A program made the position numbers and the translations under genes. From the NCBI GenBank assembly GCA_028705785.1, contig JAQWCT010000038.1, positions 1-13,899 of the forward strand: a stretch of 13,899 nt of DNA. The letters run 5' to 3'. The notes under the pieces were generated by a model that did not search any database, was not told the origin of the DNA, and worked only from the letters and a program-made list of their open reading frames with translations. The first letter of the stretch is position 1; each line of letters begins with the position of its first letter. Positions 6,133-12,873 of the stretch are shown piece after piece. This DNA is from Sulfurospirillaceae bacterium. Its GTDB lineage: Bacteria > Campylobacterota > Campylobacteria > Campylobacterales > Sulfurospirillaceae.

Positions 6133-8097
6133 TTAGAGTAGGTAAGGTTTTGGTTCTCCGATGTAATAACCTTGTGAATAATCAATTCCAAGCGCACAAA
6201 TAGTATCAAATATCTCTTTCGTTGAGACAAATTCAGCAATCGTTTTCATACCCCTGGCTTGTGCAAACGAAATGATAGCTTTGGTAACATCCATCGCACC
6301 ATCATTTCCATGTATTTTTTGAATAATGGAACCATCTATTTTGATATAAGTAGCGTTGAGTTTGATGAGATATTCAAAGTTTGAGTAACCCGTGCCAAAA
6401 TCATCTATAGCAAGCCTACATCCACATTCTTTGGCGCGTTCTAAAAAGTGTTCAATGGAATGCATATCCTTGATACCCTCAGATTCTACAATTTCTAAAA
6501 TCAATTTTTTATGTACATTATAAGTATGAACACTCTTCCACAAATAGAGTTTTAACTCATCACTTAGGATATCTTCCATCGTAAGATTAATCGAGAAATC
6601 CAAGTCGTGTTGAGCAAAAACTTCAAAAGATTTTTGAACAACTCTCTTAGTTATTTCAATGTACTGTCTTGTTTTTTTAGCAATATCTAAAAAACGAAAT
6701 GGAGAAATAATCTCATCGCCGTCAACGATACGCACTAATGCTTCGTATTTTTCTATTTTTTGAGTTTTATTATTGAAAATGGGTTGAAAAAAAGTTGTTA
6801 TTTTATCTTCATCTAGTGCTTCTTTAATCTTGGATGCCCAATAGATATTTTGTTCATACTCTTTGGCAAGTTCAATCGTTTTAGTGTATTGACAAAAAGG
6901 TATATTATTGTTTTTTGCATAATTTTTAGCGATGTCAGCAGTAGAAAGTAGATACTCTTTTTGTTCGAGTGAGAGAGCTGTAATAATTGAAAATACAATC
7001 GTTTTGTCTTTTACATGTAAGGCTTGATTACTAAGGGAAAAATGAAGTTTTTGTATACTCTCGCGTACTTCATCAATTGCCATATTATCACTGAGCAAAG
7101 CAAACTCATCCGCGTTAATACGATAAAATAAAAAATTATTTTGAGACAAAGATAAGAGTTTTTGGGCAAAAGCAATGATAAGCTCATCGCCTATTTTATA
7201 ACCATAAAAATCGTTTATTTCTCCAAAGCGCACAATATCGAAAATAGCTAAAAATGGCTTATGTGCTTTTTCAATATCTTGAATGAGTTTAAAACGATTT
7301 CCTAGCCCTGTGAGATTGTCTGTTTGAGACTGTACTTTTAATGCTTCAGTCGCTTCGATGAGTTCTGTCACATCATGGCGAATCCCAATATATTTTTCTA
7401 TATTATTTTGGTGGTCAAGTAGCGGTGAAATAGAGACTTTAGCAGACATGGAGCTACCATCTTTTTTTCTACTTTTTAAAATTCCATGCCATGTTTTTTT
7501 TTCCTTGATGTGCGTCCACATCGCTTTAAAAGTTTCTGGTGGTGTACTTGGATGGCGAAGGATATTGTGTGGTTTGCCTAATAGTTCCTCCAAAGAGTAA
7601 CCAGAACTTTTTAAAAAAGCTTCATTAGCATAAATGATGTTTCCTTCAAGATCTGACATTGTAACAGTGTTGTTTTGATCTAAGATTTGTTTATAAATTT
7701 CAAGATTGGTATCGGAAGATTTAAGGGAAGTGATATCGTTGACATAACCAAAAAAATAGCATACTTTTCCTTGTTCGTCTCGAACAATTTGTGTGTGTTT
7801 TTCAACCCAAATAACTTTTCCACTTTTGGTAATAAGGCGATAAGGCGTATGTTTAAAATGGCTAATATCCGAATGTGAAAAATGGGTAATCTCATGCGAA
7901 AAAAGGGGTAAATCGTTTTTATGGATGAGTGACATGCAGTTAATGCTTTGGTTCATAAACTCCTCTTGGGTGTACCCTAGCAATGTTTCTACATTACGAC
8001 TAACATAGAGTACGGTCCATTGTTCATCAGGGTTACACTTAAAAAAAATCGTAGGACTTAGATTGAGATAGGTCTCAAAATCGTCTACATGTAACAT
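6133..8097 (-). CDS. PAS-PAS-degenerate GGDEF-EAL protein, probable c-di-GMP phosphodiesterase
   Basis: The 654-residue cytoplasmic protein has no membrane segment. PAS1 spans about 12-125. PAS2 spans about 135-245 and carries N178-I-L-R-H-P and W-H-G-I-L-K-S-R-K-K-D-G, the pattern of Aer-like redox-sensing PAS domains that often bind FAD. The GGDEF domain (about 258-400) is degenerate: N328-A-D-E-F replaces GGDEF, so cyclase activity is unlikely, though GTP binding is possible. The EAL domain (about 415-650) keeps its metal and catalytic set: E452-A-L, N504, E535, D565-D566, K586, E622 and Q642, so c-di-GMP hydrolysis is expected. Its ATG overlaps the chemoreceptor stop (TAATG), so the two are translated together and may read a shared redox or metal cue. 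Confidence 0.88.
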   Translation of the reverse strand: MLHVDDFETYLNLSPTIFFKCNPDEQWTVLYVSRNVETLLGYTQEEFMNQSINCMSLIHKNDLPLFSHEITHFSHSDISHFKHTPYRLITKSGKVIWVEKHTQIVRDEQGKVCYFFGYVNDITSLKSSDTNLEIYKQILDQNNTVTMSDLEGNIIYANEAFLKSSGYSLEELLGKPHNILRHPSTPPETFKAMWTHIKEKKTWHGILKSRKKDGSSMSAKVSISPLLDHQNNIEKYIGIRHDVTELIEATEALKVQSQTDNLTGLGNRFKLIQDIEKAHKPFLAIFDIVRFGEINDFYGYKIGDELIIAFAQKLLSLSQNNFLFYRINADEFALLSDNMAIDEVRESIQKLHFSLSNQALHVKDKTIVFSIITALSLEQKEYLLSTADIAKNYAKNNNIPFCQYTKTIELAKEYEQNIYWASKIKEALDEDKITTFFQPIFNNKTQKIEKYEALVRIVDGDEIISPFRFLDIAKKTRQYIEITKRVVQKSFEVFAQHDLDFSINLTMEDILSDELKLYLWKSVHTYNVHKKLILEIVESEGIKDMHSIEHFLERAKECGCRLAIDDFGTGYSNFEYLIKLNATYIKIDGSIIQKIHGNDGAMDVTKAIISFAQARGMKTIAEFVSTKEIFDTICALGIDYSQGYYIGEPKPYLL

Positions 8098-9191
8098 TAT
8101 TTTATCTCATCAATCATCGAGTCTAAAATCTTAAAAAGTTGATGAGAGGCTTTTTCTGCCTCACTAAAGTAGCCTATAACGGTGTTTACATCTTGTGCAC
8201 ATGATACGCTTCTCATGCACTCTAAAGCTTTGTTAATATTATGGTGAACACTTGCATGTGGTGTATCTATCTGGTTAAATCCTGCTGTTTGCGCAAAGAG
8301 TGTTTTACCTTTATTCTCTTTCCATTTTCCAAATCGACACTCATGATGATTATTCAATTGTATATCTTTAGCATCAAATACAGCTTCATAGGCGTTAGCT
8401 TTAAATAAAACATGGTCAAGTTTTGCAAGATTGATGAAGAGTTCATATGATACAAGATGATTGTCTTTTTTGATGAGCTGTGTATTGGCAATGAGTTGGT
8501 GGAGTTTTGTTTTAAAAACATCAAGGTTTGAAGAGGAAGTTATAGCTTCTTGTTCAAGTTTTTCACTATCATTATGCATGACTGAAGCGTTTTGTTTGAG
8601 GGTATTGATGTTGATTTCAACTTCTAGTGTTGCTTTGGAAGTTCTTTCTGCTAGTTTTCTGACTTCATCTGCTACGACAGCAAAACCGCGTCCATGTTCT
8701 CCCGCTCTTGCAGCTTCAATTGCTGCATTAAGGGCTAAAAGGTTTGTTTGGTCAGAAATATCTTTGATAAGGTTGATTACTTCTGCAATTTCTTTGACAC
8801 TTTGATTGAGATTGTCTGAGGTGATACGCAGGTCATTTGCCATTTGGATGATAGCTTCCGTATTAAAGATAGTATTAACATTTTGTTCTGCATCTTTGAT
8901 GACATTTTCAATACTTTCATTGACTGTATTGATTTCATCTAAAGTACTCATATTGCGCTCTATACCTGATTGTATTTGGTTGATGTTGTTCACACAGCCA
9001 CTGGTTAAATTGTGCGTTAGGGCATTTTTAAGTCGATTCTCTTCAATCAGTGTAATCGTCTTTTGATGTTCTTCCTCGTATATTTTATTTTGATTTTTTA
9101 AAGAGGTGTTTTCTTCTTTTAGGATAGCTATTTCTTGCTTTAAGAGAGTGATTTCACCTACTAACTGTTTACTTTTTCCTAAAAAAAACAT
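8097..9191 (-). CDS. Soluble methyl-accepting chemotaxis protein with C-terminal CZB zinc domain (TlpD-like)
   Basis: The 364-residue protein lacks membrane helices and begins with a coiled coil (about 8-55). The MCP signalling hairpin is at about 120-225, with the conserved tip ISDQTNLLALNAAIEAARAG and GRGFAVVADEVRKLAERT that contacts CheA/CheW. The C-terminal CZB domain (about 250-345) has H260 (K-L-D-H), C285 (H-E-C-R-F-G-K-W), H312 and H316 (H-A-S-V-H), the expected 3His-1Cys zinc site. In Helicobacter TlpD and relatives this domain senses zinc, oxidants or energy state. The ATG has a strong AGGAGG. It is followed directly by the EAL protein, an unusual pairing of chemotaxis and c-di-GMP output. 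Confidence 0.9.
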   Translation of the reverse strand: MFFLGKSKQLVGEITLLKQEIAILKEENTSLKNQNKIYEEEHQKTITLIEENRLKNALTHNLTSGCVNNINQIQSGIERNMSTLDEINTVNESIENVIKDAEQNVNTIFNTEAIIQMANDLRITSDNLNQSVKEIAEVINLIKDISDQTNLLALNAAIEAARAGEHGRGFAVVADEVRKLAERTSKATLEVEININTLKQNASVMHNDSEKLEQEAITSSSNLDVFKTKLHQLIANTQLIKKDNHLVSYELFINLAKLDHVLFKANAYEAVFDAKDIQLNNHHECRFGKWKENKGKTLFAQTAGFNQIDTPHASVHHNINKALECMRSVSCAQDVNTVIGYFSEAEKASHQLFKILDSMIDEIK

Positions 9192-9240
9192 AAAAGACCT
9201 CCTACTTTTGTTGATTATTAAAATGACGAATGGATGAAGG

Positions 9241-9246
9241 ATTGTA
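9241..9246 (-). promoter_or_regulatory. Candidate -10 (TACAAT) for the chemoreceptor-EAL operon
   Basis: On the minus strand TTTTTAG-TACAAT lies 50 nt upstream of the chemoreceptor ATG, in a 189-bp gap with no gene. The T-rich lead-in is usual for sigma-70 promoters of Campylobacterota, where -35 is weak. No FliA (sigma-28) motif and no TTAACCC box was seen here, so this operon appears to be outside the two-component regulon. Confidence 0.35.
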
Positions 9247-9342
9247 CTAAAAATTATTCGTAAAAGTTAAGTATCAAGTTGCTGTATCATTTTTTTTTCT
9301 ATAATAAGTCACCATTGTTTTCTTAATAGATAAAATATTTCC

Positions 9343-9364
9343 TATCTTAAGGTGGTATATCTTA
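9343..9364. repeat. Direct repeat TATCTTA-8 nt-TATCTTA upstream of the chemoreceptor gene
   Basis: TATCTTA occurs at 9343-9349 and again at 9358-9364, with the similar TATCTTTA overlapping the second copy. The pair lies 17 nt after the ArsC-like stop codon and about 150 nt before the chemoreceptor start. It could be an operator or part of a 3' untranslated region. No strong terminator hairpin with a T-run was found in this gap. Confidence 0.3.
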
Positions 9365-9380
9365 TCTTTAAAATCTTTCA

Positions 9381-9803
9381 TCAATTTTCTCGCGCCAAGT
9401 CAAATTCTTTCATAATAATAGACTTTATTTTTCCTACGACTTTGTGTTCAACATCTTTATAAAGGCTATCAAGCTCTTCCATTTTTCCTTGAAATCCAAC
9501 ATAAAACATACTTCCTTTGCATAAAGGCATAGTCGCTTTTTCGGTAAGATAATTAAAAAGAATAAAAATAAGGTCAAACTCTTGTTCAAAGAGTTCTTCT
9601 TGTGTTTTTAAATTGATATTATGGATATCTATCTGATTGGCATCCAGCATCAATTTAGCATTATCAATCCCTTGCGCGTGATGTTCAAGACCAGAAGAAT
9701 AAAGCAATATATTTTTTTCTTGTTTGATCTGTATTTTGAGTAAGGCTTCTGCGATGAGTGCACGAGTTGAAGCTCCTGATGAGAAGAGCAATACCTTTTT
9801 CAT
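9381..9803 (-). CDS. LMW-phosphatase/ArsC-fold protein lacking the catalytic cysteine
   Basis: This 140-residue protein has the size and N-terminal pattern of low-molecular-weight phosphatases and thioredoxin-coupled arsenate reductases. The strand KKVLLF runs into a P-loop and then helix R14-A-L-I-A-E-A-L-L, as in VLFVCTGNSCRSQMAEALL-type proteins. The C-x5-R loop is S8-S-G-A-S-T-R14: the nucleophilic cysteine is serine and the second cysteine is threonine, while the oxyanion-binding arginine stays. Phosphatase or arsenate reductase activity is therefore unlikely; binding of an oxyanion or phosphoprotein is conceivable. The ATG has AGGGAG upstream. It carries its own box B promoter, shared with the two-component genes and the reductase operon, so I infer a role in that system. 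Fold assignment rests on the first 40 residues; the rest is divergent. Confidence 0.65.
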   Translation of the reverse strand: MKKVLLFSSGASTRALIAEALLKIQIKQEKNILLYSSGLEHHAQGIDNAKLMLDANQIDIHNINLKTQEELFEQEFDLIFILFNYLTEKATMPLCKGSMFYVGFQGKMEELDSLYKDVEHKVVGKIKSIIMKEFDLAREN

Positions 9804-9841
9804 GAGACTCCCTAATAAAATTGTAGAAAAAATTTACAAGG

Positions 9842-9876
9842 AGTCTACCATCTTACAAGGGGCAAAGTAGGGTTAA
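9842..9876 (-). promoter_or_regulatory. Box B: response-regulator-type promoter of the ArsC-like gene
   Basis: On the minus strand TTAACCCTACTTTGCCCC (9876-9859) is followed after 11 nt by TAGACT (9847-9842), 29 nt from box start to hexamer. The box begins 5 nt after the histidine kinase stop codon and predicts a leader of about 30 nt. Halves TTAACCC and TTTGCCC repeat with a 10-bp period. It shares nearly every defined base with box C. Confidence 0.72.
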
Positions 9877-9881
9877 AAGTA

Positions 9882-11636
9882 TTATGAAAGAATAATCTCA
9901 AAAACAGCACCATCGTCTTCATTGTAAACAACTAAAGTACCTTTTTGATTTTTTTCGATGATATTTTTGGTCATATAAAGACCTATTCCTGTACCACTAC
10001 TTGCATGTTTAGAGGTGACATAAGGTTCGAAGATTTTAGTGATGGGCTCATAAGTAATTCCCCCAGCATTGTCTTTAAATTTGAGAATATTTTTTCCCTC
10101 TGCTTGAAAGATAGAAACTTGAATTCTTGGGTTTTTAATATGCCGTTCTATCAAAACATCTTTAGCATTACTTAAAATATTGAGGATAGCTTGAGTGAGC
10201 TCACTTTGTACGCCTTGCACGAATAAAATCTCTTTCTCTTCAAGCGTAACCTCAATATGATGATTTTTTAAAGCGGCACTAATGAGGTAAAAGGCTTTGT
10301 GAAATGCTTCATTCACAGCGTAATGTGTGGCAATATCTTTGGTAGAAAAAAAATTGCGAAAATCATCGATAGTTTGAGACATATGAGAAATGAGTTTTTC
10401 AGATTTTTGAACGATATTTTTGAGCTCTTTGCTATCTAAGACATTTTGTTCAAAGCAGACTTCAAGTCGGATAAATAGACTTCCAAGCTCAGTGAGGGGT
10501 TGTCTCCACTGGTGAGCGATATTTCCTATCATTTCGCCCATGCTGGCAAGTTTGTCTTGATGAATCATAATGCGCTCTTTTTCCATTGCCTCCTCTTCCT
10601 TTAAAAGCCTATTTTGAATTTCGCTATCGACTCTTGCTTCAAGATTTTTATTAATCAGAAGAAGATTATTCTCACTGCACTGAAGTTTTTTATTGGCGAT
10701 ATGGAGTTTTTTTGTCAAAATATTAAAACCAAAATTGACAACAAATGCACTGAGTAAAATAAAAATAAAGGAAATGACGAATGTTTTTTTAATCCAATAA
10801 ATAAGCTCTTTTTTATGTTCTGTTGTTTCATAAAGAAAAACAAATCGTGCAAGGTTTTGTGCTTCTTTATTGATAATATAGAAAATATGTGCAGCAAAGG
10901 TTCGATCATCAAGCGTGAGTGTATCGGCAGCACAAGCAGAGAGGTCTTTAAAGATATCACTCGATTGTAAAGATACAGGAAGCGTACTTGAGAGGAGTTG
11001 AAAGTTACAAATCATGGGAAGCTTCGGTCGCATACCATAAATATCTGTGTTAACAAAAAGTGTTGTTTGTACACCTAGTGTTTGTTTCATATAATCTAAA
11101 AAATAATCTACATCAATAATAAACTCTACCATACCGATAAATTTGCCATCACATATAGAGGGAACAAAAATGTTGTATGTAAATTCTTGAGCATGCATTG
11201 TAAATGAAGCATAGCTTTCTCCCTTAACTACTTCTTCAATAATTTTACTTTTAAATGGAATGTTCTCAAAAGACATAATAGGTAAAAATTCTGCATCATA
11301 AAAGCGCATATCTTCCAAATAGGGATTTTCAATTTGGAGTTCATCCCATGAAGACTGTAAAATTTTTCGTATAGGAGCACCATTCCTCTGCTTCAAGGCT
11401 TCTTTGATTGCCATGGAGTTCATGCAGGAAACTCCACGATGTGTAAAAAATTTAAAAGTGGTATCTGTGGATTGTTGATAGGCATTGACGATTTGATAGG
11501 AAAAGTTATTTTCATCTTTTGCTAAAGTCTTTTTGACCTCTTCATATCGAAGTAGTCCTAAGATGATAAAAAATAGCACAAAAAAACTTACGACAGGAAT
11601 CATTGTTTTAGCTTTAGGCGTAAAAAAATTCTCCAT
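9882..11636 (-). CDS. Membrane sensor histidine kinase with periplasmic Cache-like domain
   Basis: The 584-residue protein has membrane helices at about 12-29 and 284-306 enclosing a roughly 250-residue periplasmic sensor. That region has Cache-like strand patterns (R-F-Y-D-A-E-F-L-P-I; F-V-P-S-I-C-D-G-K-F-I-G-M-V-E-F) and cysteines at 71, 162, 210 and 235. A coiled coil (about 315-360) leads to the HisKA H-box, I-A-H375-Q-W-R-Q-P-L, a form frequent in Campylobacterota. The ATPase domain has the N-box N-I-L-S-N490-A, G1 D522-N-A-G-G, and G2 G548-T-G-I-G-L. All catalytic motifs are intact. The start overlaps the response regulator stop (TAATG), making them a cognate pair. The periplasmic placement suits sensing the reductase substrate or product; the ligand is unknown. 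Confidence 0.9.
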   Translation of the reverse strand: MENFFTPKAKTMIPVVSFFVLFFIILGLLRYEEVKKTLAKDENNFSYQIVNAYQQSTDTTFKFFTHRGVSCMNSMAIKEALKQRNGAPIRKILQSSWDELQIENPYLEDMRFYDAEFLPIMSFENIPFKSKIIEEVVKGESYASFTMHAQEFTYNIFVPSICDGKFIGMVEFIIDVDYFLDYMKQTLGVQTTLFVNTDIYGMRPKLPMICNFQLLSSTLPVSLQSSDIFKDLSACAADTLTLDDRTFAAHIFYIINKEAQNLARFVFLYETTEHKKELIYWIKKTFVISFIFILLSAFVVNFGFNILTKKLHIANKKLQCSENNLLLINKNLEARVDSEIQNRLLKEEEAMEKERIMIHQDKLASMGEMIGNIAHQWRQPLTELGSLFIRLEVCFEQNVLDSKELKNIVQKSEKLISHMSQTIDDFRNFFSTKDIATHYAVNEAFHKAFYLISAALKNHHIEVTLEEKEILFVQGVQSELTQAILNILSNAKDVLIERHIKNPRIQVSIFQAEGKNILKFKDNAGGITYEPITKIFEPYVTSKHASSGTGIGLYMTKNIIEKNQKGTLVVYNEDDGAVFEIILS

Positions 11637-12325
11637 TACGATTCTTTCTTTAGCGTGTATCCAATTCCAAAAATATTTTTTATGAGTGGGCTAGGAAGTT
11701 TTTTGCGTAAAGTTTTTACGAGAGACTTCAGCGCTTCTTTGGTGACAATTTCCCATCCCCAAATCTCTTCAATAAATTCTTCAAATGAAAATATTTTTTG
11801 AGATTGGGCACTCATGACTTGAAGAAGTTTCAATTCGTGCAAGGATAAGTTGATGATGTTTTGTTCATAGAGAAGGTTTTTATTGATAAAATCAAAGACA
11901 TAACCATTTCCTAAGATGGCGTTCTCTTGATCTTTTACAAGGTTAAGGATACAGGTTTTAATTGCATCTAGTAAGGCATCTTTAGAAAAAGGTTTTAATA
12001 GATAACGGGTGATGTTAAGTTCAATAGCCCGAAAAAGATAAGTCTCTTCTGTATGGGCAGTAAGGACGATTATGGGAATGGCTTTATTGGACTTTCTTAT
12101 TTTGTTTAGTACTTCAATACCATCCATTTTTGGCATGCAAATATCAAAAATAAGTAAATCAGGTTTTTTTTCTTCGAAGAGTTCAAAGGCCTCTTCTCCA
12201 TCTTTGGCAACAAAAACTTCCTTAAATAAAAGGGATAATACAAAACTGATATTTTCCCTAATACCTTCTTCATCTTCAGCATATAAAACTTTAATGTTTT
12301 TGTACATTGAGGTATCTTCAGGCAC
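11636..12325 (-). CDS. OmpR-family response regulator
   Basis: The receiver domain (about 10-125) has acidic pocket E17-D18, phosphoacceptor D61 in L-I-F-D-I-C-M-P-K-M-D-G, T89 and K111. The C-terminal winged-helix domain (about 140-229) has the ELKLL entry helix, the EALKSLVKTLRKKL recognition region and the closing hairpin IFGIGYTL, so it binds DNA as a dimer at direct repeats. The start is GTG at 12323-12325, supported by TAAGGAG six bases upstream; the ATG six codons later has no ribosome binding site. It precedes the histidine kinase with a TAATG overlap. Box C lies just upstream, which suggests autoregulation and identifies this protein as the likely reader of boxes A, B and C. Confidence 0.92.
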   Translation of the reverse strand: MPEDTSMYKNIKVLYAEDEEGIRENISFVLSLLFKEVFVAKDGEEAFELFEEKKPDLLIFDICMPKMDGIEVLNKIRKSNKAIPIIVLTAHTEETYLFRAIELNITRYLLKPFSKDALLDAIKTCILNLVKDQENAILGNGYVFDFINKNLLYEQNIINLSLHELKLLQVMSAQSQKIFSFEEFIEEIWGWEIVTKEALKSLVKTLRKKLPSPLIKNIFGIGYTLKKES

Positions 12326-12353
12326 GAAATCTCCTTAGAAGTAGGAATACAAA

Positions 12354-12388
12354 AGTCTATCGCACAATTAGGGGGAAAATAGGGTTAA
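12354..12388 (-). promoter_or_regulatory. Box C: response-regulator-type promoter of the two-component operon
   Basis: On the minus strand TTAACCCTATTTTCCCCC (12388-12371) is followed after 11 nt by TAGACT (12359-12354). Spacing and hexamer are identical to box B. The first bases of the box are also the stop codon of the cytochrome c gene (12385-12387). The predicted leader to the GTG start is about 20 nt and contains the Shine-Dalgarno TAAGGAG. Confidence 0.72.
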
Positions 12389-12870
12389 TCTAAATTGGAT
12401 TTAAGATAGGCTTTGCGTTTCTCAATTCCTCTGAAACTTTTTTGGGTTAAATCAGGGAATGCTCCATTTAAGCCTTTGCCATCATTGCCATGACACCCAC
12501 CACAATTGCTTGTATAAAAAAGTTCAGCTTTTTTCCCAGCATTATCATCACTGCTTTGCTTGCCAGAGAGGGACATAACAAATCGTGCGATATTAGGGGC
12601 ATCTTCTTTTGTAGCGATACCTCCCTCCATTACTCCACCACTAAAGCCCAAAATACCGTTTGACCCATTGTTGATGATATGTATGATGTAGGCTTCTAAA
12701 TAACTATTGGTGTCGATTTCATTGAGCTCTTTTTGTAAAGATTTTTTATCAACTACGATTTGACTTGCTTTTGGTTCTACATGTAAAGATTTCTGAATCT
12801 CTTCTCTTTTTTCACAACCAACCAAAAATAGATGAAATAGACAAAGGGAGAGTGAATTTTTAAAATTCAC
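12385..12870 (-). CDS. Small lipoprotein c-type cytochrome with rearranged heme domain
   Basis: The 161-residue protein has a lipoprotein signal ending in L16-V-G-C19, so it is anchored on the periplasmic side of a membrane. One heme c site is present, C123-G-G-C-H127. The segment before it (about 56-103: V80-M-E-G-G, then APNIARFVMSLSGK) looks like the back half of a CcoP-type cytochrome c domain. Only 34 residues follow the heme motif (GNDGKGLNGAFPDLT...), with no methionine to serve as sixth ligand. Either the domain is circularly permuted with M81 as ligand, or a two-heme protein has lost its ends. The GTG start lies 11 nt inside the cyclase gene and within a palindrome; its ribosome binding site is weak. 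It may pass electrons in periplasmic respiration, but no partner is proven. Confidence 0.75.
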   Translation of the reverse strand: MNFKNSLSLCLFHLFLVGCEKREEIQKSLHVEPKASQIVVDKKSLQKELNEIDTNSYLEAYIIHIINNGSNGILGFSGGVMEGGIATKEDAPNIARFVMSLSGKQSSDDNAGKKAELFYTSNCGGCHGNDGKGLNGAFPDLTQKSFRGIEKRKAYLKSNLD

Positions 12871-12873
12871 TCT
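12849..12873. repeat. 25-bp palindrome over the cyclase stop and cytochrome c start
   Basis: Arms AGAGTGAATTTT (12849-12860) and AAAATTCACTCT (12862-12873) match perfectly around a single central base. The palindrome contains the cyclase stop codon and the cytochrome GTG start. As RNA it would enclose the start codon in a stem; as DNA it could bind a dimeric regulator. No T-run follows, so it is not a standard terminator. Confidence 0.6.

Noticed and set aside
6121..6134. Short AGAG/CTCT hairpin after the EAL gene as a terminator
   Set aside because: The stem is only 4-5 bp and no clean T-run follows on the minus strand, so it does not meet the standard for an intrinsic terminator.
8461..9066. 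Two adjacent plus-strand open frames opposite the chemoreceptor gene
   Set aside because: They mirror the highly conserved MCP signalling domain on the minus strand and have no ribosome binding sites or domain features.
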